NCBI GenBank assembly: GCA_945898095.1
Contig: CAMDHE010000048.1
Span: forward strand, 1 to 32,769
Length of the DNA stretch: 32,769 bases
From: Roseateles toxinivorans
Lineage (GTDB): Bacteria; Pseudomonadota; Gammaproteobacteria; Burkholderiales; Burkholderiaceae_C
Reading direction: 5' to 3'
Part shown: in pieces, positions 15,262 through 23,305 of the stretch
Layout of the letters: the number at the start of each line of letters is the position of its first letter
Numbering within the stretch: position 1 is the stretch's first letter
Made by a program: the position numbers and the translations under genes
Notes under the pieces: generated by a model
The model's database searches: none
What the model was told of the DNA's origin: nothing
Seen by the model: only the letters and a program-made list of their open reading frames with translations

Positions 15262-17213
15262 GGCGTGCCGAACATCGCGCTGCGCTTGAGCTCGGCCTGC
15301 GCCAGCGCCGCTTGCAAGCGCAGACGCAGGCTTGCGGCGAGTTGTGGCGCGCTGGCCGTGAGATCGGTCAGCTCATGCGGGTCTTGCCTCAGGTTGAACA
15401 GCTCGCTGTGAGCTTCGGCCAGGTGCAGCACCAGTTTGAAGTCGCCGTCGATGATGGCGTAGTGCCCAGCGCGCAGCGGTTGGAAGCGGCTTTGGCGCTC
15501 CATCGCCATCGCGAATACCGGCTTGGCTGGCAAGGCGCCACCTTCGAGGGCCAAGCGCAGCGAGCGCCCGTCTGTGCTTGGCAGCGCCTTGGCACCGGCC
15601 AAGTCAACCAGTGTGGGCGCCAAGTCGGCCAGGCTCACAGGGGTGTCGATCTGCTGCGAGCTGGCTTGGTTGGGCAGCTTGACCACCAGCGGCACTTGCA
15701 GGACCGCGTTGTGGATCAACTCGCCGGCATGCCCGAGGAAGCCGCGCTCGAACGATTCGCCATGATCCGATGTGACGATGATCAGCGAGTTGGCAAGCCT
15801 GCCACGCGCTTGCAGTTGTCGCAGCAACTCGCCCAGGGCAAGGTCGGCGCCCATGATGCTTTCCTGATAGCGCAGCCGGTATTTGTCGATCCAGCTCTGC
15901 TGCGCGGCCGGGTACGGCCCCATGCCAATGAACTCCGACCAACGCTCGAGCGTGCCGCGCTGCAGCAGACTGTATTTGGTCGAAGGCGGGGGTAAGTAGG
16001 GATCGTGCGGCGGCAACGTATGCACCCAGATGAACTTCGGCTTGGCGCTGCTGCGCTCATCAAGCAGCGACAGCATCGCCTGGTATGCGTATTCGGCCGC
16101 ATAAGGGTGCTTTTCGCCATGGAGATAGACGTCTATCGTGTCGAGGAAGGGCACGATGGCCGAGAGCCAGAACGGCAAGGTGGTGTCGGGAAACACCGTC
16201 AAAGCTTCGCGCGGCTTGCTGCCCAGCGATGTTGAATCGGCGATCACATGCGAGTCGTAGCCGGCACCTGTACCGTGATGCCGAGGGCTGGCAAGCAGGT
16301 TGGCGTTGATCGAATGGGTTTCGTAACCGGCGTCGCGTAGCCGCTCGGCCAGCGCCCCGCTCTGCATTGGCGTGGCGACCTGTGCAACGATTTGCACGGC
16401 CCAATGGTTCCAGGGCAGGGCGCCGGTCTCCATCGTCGCCGTGCTGGGTGTCGTGAAATTGGCACTTGCGTAGTGCCTTGTGAAGCAGCTCGCCCGCTGA
16501 GCGAATTCCCTTAGATGCGGCATCAGGGTCGGGCCGGCCCCGCAGACGCGCGCATCGGGTTCGGCTAGCGTGTCGATGGAGATCAGGTAGATGTCGGGGC
16601 GCACGTCGGCCTGCGCAGCAACGGGATCATGCCCGCCAGCGCTGCCAAGCAGGAATCGAGGTGTTTCGATGGCGATGCACAGGCAGGCCAGCACGAAAAG
16701 CAGCTGCGCAGGGCGCCGCAGGCTTACCAAGTGGGAAACGACGAATGTCGTCAGACCGGTCAGGCTCATGCTGCGCATCAGCAGCAGTAGGCAGAGCAGC
16801 AGCAAGGCGCTGGCCAGCACCCGGCCGTGCACGCCGATGCTCAGGCCCATGCCAGACACCGCCTTGGCCCAAGCCCAGCTGCTGCCGGCCAACTGCCAGA
16901 TGCAGACCCACAGCGTCGGCACCAGAGCGATGGACCAGGCCAGCAAATCAGCCTTTACGGGCAGCATGCCGATGAGTGTGGACAGGCGGCGCAGCGCCGC
17001 AGCTGTTCCAGCCAGCAGACCGGCCGGAATGATCAACAGTATGTAGGCGAGGGCGGCGTCGCGCAGCAACTGCAGCGGCGTCAGGAAAGCGACAAAGGCG
17101 TCGAGCTGGCGCAGCAGCACAAGCGGCATCCAGATCAAACCCAGTGCGGCAAAGCTGCAGCTGAACATGGTCCAGCCGCTACGGGCCAACGCGACCGGCC
17201 CGCGCACCGTCAT
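15258..17213 (-). CDS. Membrane-anchored sulfatase-fold (alkaline phosphatase superfamily) protein with atypical nucleophile
   Basis: From ATG 17213 the product is 651 residues. About five membrane helices occupy the first 185 residues, followed by a periplasmic sulfatase-type domain: IYLISIDTL (metal Asp214), SDHGESF (Asp483/His484) and GHAGE (His495). The end has the sulfatase-like ELFNLRQDPHELTDL. At the nucleophile position the sequence is TTPST (254-258), not C/S-x-P-S-R, so the formylglycine precursor and the Arg are both absent. Thr nucleophiles are known in phosphoglycerol and phosphoethanolamine transferases (LtaS, EptA types) of this superfamily, so transfer rather than sulfate hydrolysis is plausible. 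Its ATG overlaps the stop of the small upstream gene. A longer frame would cross that gene. Confidence 0.82.
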   Translation of the reverse strand: MTVRGPVALARSGWTMFSCSFAALGLIWMPLVLLRQLDAFVAFLTPLQLLRDAALAYILLIIPAGLLAGTAAALRRLSTLIGMLPVKADLLAWSIALVPTLWVCIWQLAGSSWAWAKAVSGMGLSIGVHGRVLASALLLLCLLLLMRSMSLTGLTTFVVSHLVSLRRPAQLLFVLACLCIAIETPRFLLGSAGGHDPVAAQADVRPDIYLISIDTLAEPDARVCGAGPTLMPHLREFAQRASCFTRHYASANFTTPSTATMETGALPWNHWAVQIVAQVATPMQSGALAERLRDAGYETHSINANLLASPRHHGTGAGYDSHVIADSTSLGSKPREALTVFPDTTLPFWLSAIVPFLDTIDVYLHGEKHPYAAEYAYQAMLSLLDERSSAKPKFIWVHTLPPHDPYLPPPSTKYSLLQRGTLERWSEFIGMGPYPAAQQSWIDKYRLRYQESIMGADLALGELLRQLQARGRLANSLIIVTSDHGESFERGFLGHAGELIHNAVLQVPLVVKLPNQASSQQIDTPVSLADLAPTLVDLAGAKALPSTDGRSLRLALEGGALPAKPVFAMAMERQSRFQPLRAGHYAIIDGDFKLVLHLAEAHSELFNLRQDPHELTDLTASAPQLAASLRLRLQAALAQAELKRSAMFGTP

Positions 17214-17440
17214 TCTTCTTTCCGACCCGTCATCCTGCGCCACAGGCGCTGCGCCAAGTCGGCGATCCAGCGCCTCAGGAACAGCCAGGCACCGACGACA
17301 GCGGCAAACACTGGCGCCAGCAACTGGAACAGCATGCCTCCTGCATTCGGATCGATGTATGCGTTTGCCGGGCCGCAAATCGCCATGCTCAGCATGGCAA
17401 TGGCGAAGAGGCGGCCGGCGTTGCGCTTGAATATGGGCAT
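17210..17440 (-). CDS. Small exported 'YIDP' membrane protein linked to the sulfatase-fold gene
   Basis: The 76-residue protein has a signal peptide (cleavage probably after ANA, about 25-27), then YIDPNAGGMLFQLLAP, a membrane helix at about 37-56 and a basic C-terminus (RRWIADLAQRLWRRMTGRKE). Small proteins with a 'Y(I/L)DPG(T/A)GS'-type start and one helix often sit beside sulfatase/phosphatase-like membrane proteins in polysaccharide loci; this is general recollection and the function is unknown. Its stop overlaps the ATG of the sulfatase-fold gene, implying matched expression and possibly a complex. It is the first gene of this minus-strand unit. Confidence 0.75.
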   Translation of the reverse strand: MPIFKRNAGRLFAIAMLSMAICGPANAYIDPNAGGMLFQLLAPVFAAVVGAWLFLRRWIADLAQRLWRRMTGRKEE

Positions 17441-17631
17441 GGGGTCAGGTTTTGAGTAGCGCTTGGCCGGCAGATCGCGGCCGTCATGCCGTTATCGCTT
17501 GCGTTCGTCCAGCGCGGCAGACAAACTTGGCCGACGAATTATATCGCCCGCATCATGCTGCGACGCCCCGGGGCAGCGCCGGTGCCGCAGATAGAATCAA
17601 GCCTTTGGCCGCCTCGCTTGCATTCGCGCCT
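17441..17631. promoter_or_regulatory. Divergent intergenic region between minus and plus units
   Basis: This is the only gap between two head-to-head transcription units (YIDP gene leftward, flippase rightward), so it should hold promoters for both. I see no good -35/-10 pair; AATTATAT near 17537-17544 is the most AT-rich spot. The coding limit on the right is uncertain because the flippase frame stays open to 17452. Confidence 0.4.
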
Positions 17632-19080
17632 TTGAAACTCGCCCGCCACACCCTCTTCAACCTGATCGGACTCGGCGCGCCGCTGCTCGTAGCGCTGGTG
17701 TCGATCCCGGTCCTCGTGCATGGGTTGGGTCCCGAGCGCTTCGGGCTGCTGACCTTGATCTGGGCGGTGACCAGTTACTTCGGACTATTCGATCTGGGCT
17801 TGGGCAGGGCGCTGACGCAGCAGCTGGCGATTTCGCTGGACCAGCGACTTGATGAGCAGATCGGCCCGATGAGCGCAACCGCGCTGGCCTTGATGGGTGC
17901 GCTGGGGCTTGCTGGCGGTCTGCTGATGATGGTGCTGGCTCCTTGGGGCGTGGACCTGATCAGGGCGCTGCCTGATCGGCAGGAAGCCATCAACGCGACG
18001 CTGGTGATGGGACTTGCCATACCCTTCATCGTGCTGACCGCAGGGCTGCGCGGCATGCTGGAAGCCTGTCACGCCTTCGAGGTGTTGAACTACATCCGGT
18101 TGCCGATGGGTATCTGGACCTTCGCCGGGCCCTGGTTGGTGCTTGTGCTGCACGGCCCCGATCTGCTGCTGATCACTGCGGTGCTGGCAATGGGCCGCGT
18201 GCTCGCCTGCGTCGTGCATGCGTGGTTTGCCTGGCGCGCCTTGCCGCAACTGCGCGGCCGCCTGGCTTGGCAACAGGCTTGGTTGCGTCCGCTGGCTGTG
18301 TCGGGAGGCTGGCTGACGCTGAGCAATGTCATCAGCCCGTTCATGGGCTATGTCGACCGTTTCGTGATCGGCGCCAGTTTGTCGGCCGCAGCGGTGGCTT
18401 TTTACGCGACCCCGCAGGAAATCGTCACCAAACTGTGGATCGTGCCGGGTGCCGTCACCGCGGTGCTGTTACCTGCTTTTGCCGCGCAGGTAGCCAAACA
18501 GGACGGCACTGCTTGGGCATTGTTCGATCGCGCGGTAGCTGCGCTGTTTCTGGTTTTGTTGCCGATCACGGCAGCACTGTGTCTGTTTGCGCACCAGTTG
18601 CTGGATTGGTGGATCGGGCCTGAATTCGCGCTGCAGAGCGGGCCGATTCTGCAGGTGTTCGCATTCGGCATCCTGATCAACTGCCTGGCCCATGTGCCGT
18701 TGACCTGGCTGCACGGTGCAGGGCATTTTCGTGCGCCGGCCCTGCTGCATTGCCTGGAACTGCCGCTGTTCGTGCTGGCCCTGTGGCTGCTGATTGAGCG
18801 TATGGGCTTGATGGGCGCTGCGCTGGCCTGGCTGCTGCGCATGGTGTTCGACTCGGCTGCGATGTTCGCGCTGTGTCTGATGCAGCGCGATGCCTGGGGC
18901 AATCTGCGGCAAAAGCGCGGCCTGTTCGCAGCTGCTTTGCTGACCGCACTGGCTTTTGCCGGCCTGGCTTTGCCTTCGACGGTCGGCCGTGCGGGATGGT
19001 TCGTTGCCGTGTCAGTTGCCGCTGCGCTGCTGGCTTGGCAGATGTTTCGCCAGCCTGAGCCTGGCCTGGTGAAACAATGA
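17632..19080 (+). CDS. Wzx-type polysaccharide flippase
   Basis: The protein is a multi-pass membrane protein (12 or more hydrophobic segments) starting with LKLARHTLFNLIGLGAPLLV, the usual N-terminus of MATE-like Wzx/RfbX flippases, with FGLLTLIWAVTSYFGLFDLG shortly after. It would move undecaprenyl-linked repeat units across the inner membrane. No ATG precedes the conserved N-terminus; TTG at 17632 gives 482 residues, a normal size, whereas the fully open frame (TTG 17452) adds 60 Arg/Ala-rich residues unlike the family. The start is therefore provisional. Its stop overlaps the ATG of the next gene, beginning a tightly coupled four-gene operon. Confidence 0.85.
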   Translation: MKLARHTLFNLIGLGAPLLVALVSIPVLVHGLGPERFGLLTLIWAVTSYFGLFDLGLGRALTQQLAISLDQRLDEQIGPMSATALALMGALGLAGGLLMMVLAPWGVDLIRALPDRQEAINATLVMGLAIPFIVLTAGLRGMLEACHAFEVLNYIRLPMGIWTFAGPWLVLVLHGPDLLLITAVLAMGRVLACVVHAWFAWRALPQLRGRLAWQQAWLRPLAVSGGWLTLSNVISPFMGYVDRFVIGASLSAAAVAFYATPQEIVTKLWIVPGAVTAVLLPAFAAQVAKQDGTAWALFDRAVAALFLVLLPITAALCLFAHQLLDWWIGPEFALQSGPILQVFAFGILINCLAHVPLTWLHGAGHFRAPALLHCLELPLFVLALWLLIERMGLMGAALAWLLRMVFDSAAMFALCLMQRDAWGNLRQKRGLFAAALLTALAFAGLALPSTVGRAGWFVAVSVAAALLAWQMFRQPEPGLVKQ

Positions 19081-20021
19081 ATGCTCGAGCGCTTGTCAGC
19101 ATCGTCACGCCGGCCTACAACCAGGGCGAATATCTGGCCGCCACGATCGAGAGCGTATTGGCGCAGGACTATCCCGCCATTGAGTACATCGTCATCGACG
19201 ACGGTTCGAACGATTCCACATTGGCTGTGGCGAACCAATATGCAATGCGCCATCCAGGGCGACTGACGGTGTTGACTCAGCCCAATCGCGGGCAGGCAGC
19301 CAGCCTTAATCGAGCTTGGGCTCAAGCAAGCGGCAGCATACTTGGCTATCTCAGTTCCGACGACATGTTGTGTCCTTCAGCAGTCAGTGAACTCGTCGCT
19401 GCGCTTGAGCTGCACTCCGAGGCCAAGCTGGTGTACTGCGATATGTGGTTGATCGATTCGCAGGGGCATCGTCTGCGCACCTTGCTCGCTGAGGACTTTG
19501 ACCGGCGGCGGATGTGTGAGCAACTGATCTGCCAGCCCGGCGTCGGTGCCTTGTTCAGGCGCGAGATCTTCGACCGCAGCGGAGGCTGGAACGAGCAGTT
19601 GCAGCAGGTGCCGGATTTCGAGTTCTGGCTGCGTGCTTCGTGTTTTGGGGATTTTGTACGTTTGCCGAGGCTGCTCGGCGAATACCGTGTTCACGACGGG
19701 TCGGCTTCGTTCCAATCGATGAGCGTGGCCCGTGCCGAGGAAATCATGCTTGTTGCGCGCAAGCATTGGATTTCCGGGCCGGCTACGGGAGCACGTATCG
19801 CATTGGCGCGCGCAATGAGCATTGCTGCCAAAAATCACGCGCAGTCAGGCCGCCCGTTGGAGGCCCTGCATTGCTTTTCGCGGGCAGTCGCCAAGCGTCC
19901 GAGGCTGGCGCTGGAATTGGGCGTTTGGCGTAGCCTTCTTGTCGGCTTCAGCCGGCGCAGCTATTACGGCGCAATGAGGCGCTGGGCGGCACTGCGCGCG
20001 GGCAAGGGACCCGAGGCGTGA
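19077..20021 (+). CDS. Family 2 glycosyltransferase
   Basis: The 314-residue product starts VSIVTPAYNQGEYLAATIES and continues YIVIDDGSNDST, the GT-A nucleotide-sugar fold. GYLSSDDML (about 90) supplies the metal-binding DxD equivalent, and VPDFEFWLRAS (about 178-188) the acidic catalytic region. A hydrophilic C-terminal extension follows; no strong membrane anchor is visible. It probably adds one sugar to the lipid-linked repeat at the cytoplasmic face; donor and acceptor cannot be told from sequence. ATG 19077 overlaps the flippase stop, and its own stop overlaps the GTG of the next gene. Confidence 0.88.
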   Translation: MNARALVSIVTPAYNQGEYLAATIESVLAQDYPAIEYIVIDDGSNDSTLAVANQYAMRHPGRLTVLTQPNRGQAASLNRAWAQASGSILGYLSSDDMLCPSAVSELVAALELHSEAKLVYCDMWLIDSQGHRLRTLLAEDFDRRRMCEQLICQPGVGALFRREIFDRSGGWNEQLQQVPDFEFWLRASCFGDFVRLPRLLGEYRVHDGSASFQSMSVARAEEIMLVARKHWISGPATGARIALARAMSIAAKNHAQSGRPLEALHCFSRAVAKRPRLALELGVWRSLLVGFSRRSYYGAMRRWAALRAGKGPEA

Positions 20022-21250
20022 AGATACTGTTGTTGAGCCAGCATTTCTGGCCCGAATCATTTCGAATCAACGAGGTCGCACAGTCGTTGATCGAGCAGGG
20101 TTGCGAAGTGACGGTCTTGACCGGCAAGCCCAACTACCCGGAGGGGCGGATTTATGCCGGCTACCGTATCTGGGGGGTGCAGCGCGAGCGCCATCAGGAC
20201 ATTGGCATCGTGCGGGTTCCGCTTTGGCCGCGCGGTTCCGGCAGCGGCCTGCGCCTGGCATTGAACTATCTCTCTTTCATTGCCAGTGCTGCCATTCTGG
20301 GGCCCTGGGCCTTGCGTGGCCAGCGCTTTGATGTGATCTTCGTCTACGGCACTTCGCCGATCTTGCAGGCCCTGGGGGCAATCGCTCTGAAGCGCATCAA
20401 GGGTGTACCGCTGGTCACCTGGGTTCAGGACCTCTGGCCGGATAGTTTGCAGGTCACCGGCTTTGTCACCAACCGCAGTGTGCTGGACGCTGTGGCCGCC
20501 CTGGTTCGGTGGATCTACCGTCGCAGCGACCTGCTGTTGGCGCAGTCGCCAGGCTTTGTCGAACCGCTGCGCGCGATGGCCGGTGGTACGCCGGTCGTCT
20601 ATCACCCCAATCCTGCCGGTCGATTCGATCCGGCTGCAACCGATGAGGTGTCGGGCGATATGGCGTTGCGACTCAAACCCGGCTTCAATATTGTCTTCGC
20701 CGGCAATCTGGGCCATGCGCAAGCGCTCGACCAGGTCTTGCTCGCTGCCGAATTGCTGGGACCTAAGAGCGGCATACGCTGGACTCTGATCGGCAGCGGC
20801 GGCTGCTCAGCCGAGCTTGCAGAACAGGTGCGTGCTCGGGGGCTTTCCGATCGGGTCGAACTTCCCGGGCGTTTCGAACCGGCGCAGATGCCGGCAATCT
20901 TCGAACAGGCCGGTGCATTGTTGGTCATTCTGCGCAAAAACCCAGCAACGAGCCGCACGGTTCCCAGCAAGGTGCAGACCTACCTGGCGGTCGGTCGGCC
21001 GATTCTGGCGGCATTGGACGGCGAAGGTGCCGAACTGATCCGCCAGTCTGGGGCGGGGATTTGTTGCGCGGCGGAAGACACTCGAGCACTCGCAGACGCT
21101 GCGCTGGCGCTGCGAGATTTGAGCGCCGCCGAGCGCCAGCGCATGGCGCTGGCCGGTCAGCGCTATGCTCGAGAACATTTTTCTCCCGAGCTGCTGGCGC
21201 ACCGTTTGATCCAGCATTTTTTGAATGTTGGCCAGCCCTTGAATCATTGA
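20018..21250 (+). CDS. WbuB-like family 4 glycosyltransferase (copy 1)
   Basis: The 410-residue product opens KILLLSQHFWPESFRINEVA and has VTVLTGKPNYPEG, VTWVQDLWPDSLQVTGF and LAQSPGF, hallmarks of the WbuB subgroup of GT4, which is associated with transfer of L-FucNAc-type residues. The C-terminal nucleotide-sugar domain includes NIVFAGNLGHAQ and SRTVPSKVQTYLAVGRPILA. It starts at a GTG overlapping the GT2 stop. It is clearly related to the minus-strand WbuB at 23302-24558, with the same motifs throughout but considerable divergence, so it is an old or separately acquired paralogue, possibly with a different donor. Confidence 0.85.
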   Translation: MKILLLSQHFWPESFRINEVAQSLIEQGCEVTVLTGKPNYPEGRIYAGYRIWGVQRERHQDIGIVRVPLWPRGSGSGLRLALNYLSFIASAAILGPWALRGQRFDVIFVYGTSPILQALGAIALKRIKGVPLVTWVQDLWPDSLQVTGFVTNRSVLDAVAALVRWIYRRSDLLLAQSPGFVEPLRAMAGGTPVVYHPNPAGRFDPAATDEVSGDMALRLKPGFNIVFAGNLGHAQALDQVLLAAELLGPKSGIRWTLIGSGGCSAELAEQVRARGLSDRVELPGRFEPAQMPAIFEQAGALLVILRKNPATSRTVPSKVQTYLAVGRPILAALDGEGAELIRQSGAGICCAAEDTRALADAALALRDLSAAERQRMALAGQRYAREHFSPELLAHRLIQHFLNVGQPLNH

Positions 21251-21260
21251 CAATGAGACC

Positions 21261-22136
21261 ATGAAACAGAAATCGGGATCTCGCTTGCTGGTACTAGGTG
21301 CCAGAGGCATGTTGGGTAATACAGTGCTGCGTTGGTTCGATCAGCATTCGAACTGGGAGGTGTTCGGCGCGGTACGGGACATGTCCTCGGCTGCCGGCCT
21401 GCAGATGCTGGCGCAGCGAGCGCGATTCATCGGTGGCTTCGACTTTTGCGATGCCGCCCGCATGAAGGTCTTGCTCATGCAGGTGCGGCCCGATGTGGTG
21501 ATCAACTGCATTGGTGTCGTCAAACAACTGGCCGGTGCCGATGATCCGCAGACGGCGATTCCGGTCAATGCGCTTTTTCCGCATCGTCTGGCGCGCATGT
21601 GCGGCAAGCTGGACGCGAGGTTGATCCATATCGGCACCGACTGCGTTTTTTCCGGTGGACGGGGCAATTACACTGAGCAGGACGAGCCTGACGCCAACGA
21701 CTTGTACAGCCGCACCAAGCTGATGGGCGAGGTCGATTACGTCAACGCAGTCACATTGCGCACGTCGATCATCGGGCATGAATTGAATACAGCGCACGCC
21801 TTGCTGGGCTGGTTTCTGGCTCAAAGCGGCCCGGTGCCGGGTTTCAGCAAAGCTCTTTTTTCGGCCTTGCCGACTGTGGAGTTGGCGCGAGTGATCCAGG
21901 AGTTCGTGATTCCCCATGCAGAATTGCGTGGCACCTACCATGTGGCCGGCCCGACCATCGGCAAGTATGAATTGCTCAAGCTGGTGGCCAAGGCCTATGG
22001 GCGCAGCACGGCGATCGTTCCGGAAACCAGTCTCGTGATCGACCGTTCCTTGAATGCGGATTACTTCCAGGCGGCGACAGGTTACTGCGCGCCCGACTGG
22101 AGTGAACTGGTCAGGCGCATGCACGCGTTCGGCTGA
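21261..22136 (+). CDS. RmlD/WbvR-like NAD(P)-dependent 4-keto-sugar reductase
   Basis: The 291-residue short-chain dehydrogenase has GARGMLG at 13-19 for the dinucleotide, VVINCIGVVKQL at 79-90, TDCVFSG at 126-132 and YSRTK at 149-153 as the catalytic Tyr-x3-Lys. It belongs to the dTDP-4-dehydrorhamnose reductase (RmlD) family, but rmlA/B/C are not present. WbvR of Vibrio cholerae O37 is an RmlD homologue reported to reduce the UDP-4-keto sugar made by the FnlA-type dehydratase to UDP-L-RhaNAc, and this locus has that dehydratase. I infer a similar role. It ends the plus-strand unit, 14 bases from the convergent glycosyltransferase. Confidence 0.8.
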   Translation: MKQKSGSRLLVLGARGMLGNTVLRWFDQHSNWEVFGAVRDMSSAAGLQMLAQRARFIGGFDFCDAARMKVLLMQVRPDVVINCIGVVKQLAGADDPQTAIPVNALFPHRLARMCGKLDARLIHIGTDCVFSGGRGNYTEQDEPDANDLYSRTKLMGEVDYVNAVTLRTSIIGHELNTAHALLGWFLAQSGPVPGFSKALFSALPTVELARVIQEFVIPHAELRGTYHVAGPTIGKYELLKLVAKAYGRSTAIVPETSLVIDRSLNADYFQAATGYCAPDWSELVRRMHAFG

Positions 22137-22150
22137 CTACAGTAGTCACT

Positions 22151-23305
22151 TCAAACCCCGGCGATGGCGTGCAGCAACAGCGCACGCATCGATTCAACAT
22201 CGTGTTGCGCGGTGAGGCGCTCGACGCCGTAAGCTTGAGCGCGCCGGCGCTGCGCCAGACGCAGCGGCTCTGGTGTCGTGGCAAAGGCATCAATGACCGA
22301 ACTAAATTGCTGCTCGGCGTCAAGCGGCAGGTCCTGCCCGACGCCCAGTGCCGCCAAGTCGCGCCAGGGTGTGCGGTCGCTGAGCAGTAGCGCGCAACCC
22401 CCCAGCAGTGCTTCCAGGATCACATAGCCGTTGTTCTCGGACCGACTGGGGAAGAAGAACAACTCGTAGCGGCTGAAAGTTTGCATGACTTGTTCGGGCA
22501 CGACTGCGCCAAGGTAGCGCACCTGCACATGTGCTGGCAATGCGGCGATCAAGCGCTGGCATTGCGACCAGTAGTCGGCATTGCCGATCGGTCCGACGAT
22601 GTCGAATTGCAGCGGCGCCTGCACCAAGGCCAGCGTCCGCAAGGCAAAGCACAGGTTTTTCGTCGGATCGATGCGCGATAAAAAGACCATGCGCAGGACC
22701 CCCAGGGGCAGGGACTGCGGCGCTGCGAGCGCGCCAGCCAAGAGCGGTGGCAGATCCGGCGATTCCAGCACCGGCCGCAGACCGAAGGCTTCGAGCACGG
22801 CGGCTTCCTCAGGGCTGGTCGCATGGAAGCCAAGCCTGGTTAGGATACCCGAGTGCCGCATCAAGCCCAGGTAAGCCAGCTTGCTGCGTCGCCGATGCTG
22901 CAGCGATCCGCCCAGCAACTCGCCGCGCGGCGCTAGCAGCGCCGGCGTTTGATTCCGGCGCTGCAAGCGCCTCAGCAGCAGCGGAAGCGCCGTGTAGCGC
23001 GCGGACAAGAAGCTGTTCAAATAGATCAGGTCCCAGCGCTCGGAAAGCAAGGTGCGAAGGATTCCCCAAAGGCAGAGGCCGCGTGGCAAGTAGCGGATGT
23101 CAAGGCCAGTCGCTTCGCGGGTCTGTTGCTGCAGCGCCTCCGCATAGGGCAGACTTGTGTGAAGGTCATGCTTGCTGGCAGCGATGACAAAGTCGAAATC
23201 CTGTCGCAGATGGTCGACCAGATTGACCAGCGCACGAACCGATCCCCCGCCCAGGCGGCTTGGCAGGAAATAAGGTGACAGGATCAGGATGCGAGGTTTT
23301 GTCAA
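22151..23305 (-). CDS. Family 4 glycosyltransferase
   Basis: From TTG 23305 the product is 384 residues, beginning LTKPRILILSPYFLPSRLGG with GSVRALVNLVDHL, the usual GT4 N-domain with a GG loop. The C-domain has MVFLSRIDPTKNLCFALRTL and FFFPSRSENNGYVILEALLG, the GT4 donor-binding region with a Glu-x7-Glu-like pair (SRSEN...ILEAL). The TTG overlaps the wbuB stop (TTGA), like the other coupled starts here; an ATG at 23338 is possible but overlaps wbuB by 37 bases. It is the last gene of the minus-strand polysaccharide unit and probably adds one sugar of the repeat. Confidence 0.85.
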   Translation of the reverse strand: MTKPRILILSPYFLPSRLGGGSVRALVNLVDHLRQDFDFVIAASKHDLHTSLPYAEALQQQTREATGLDIRYLPRGLCLWGILRTLLSERWDLIYLNSFLSARYTALPLLLRRLQRRNQTPALLAPRGELLGGSLQHRRRSKLAYLGLMRHSGILTRLGFHATSPEEAAVLEAFGLRPVLESPDLPPLLAGALAAPQSLPLGVLRMVFLSRIDPTKNLCFALRTLALVQAPLQFDIVGPIGNADYWSQCQRLIAALPAHVQVRYLGAVVPEQVMQTFSRYELFFFPSRSENNGYVILEALLGGCALLLSDRTPWRDLAALGVGQDLPLDAEQQFSSVIDAFATTPEPLRLAQRRRAQAYGVERLTAQHDVESMRALLLHAIAGV

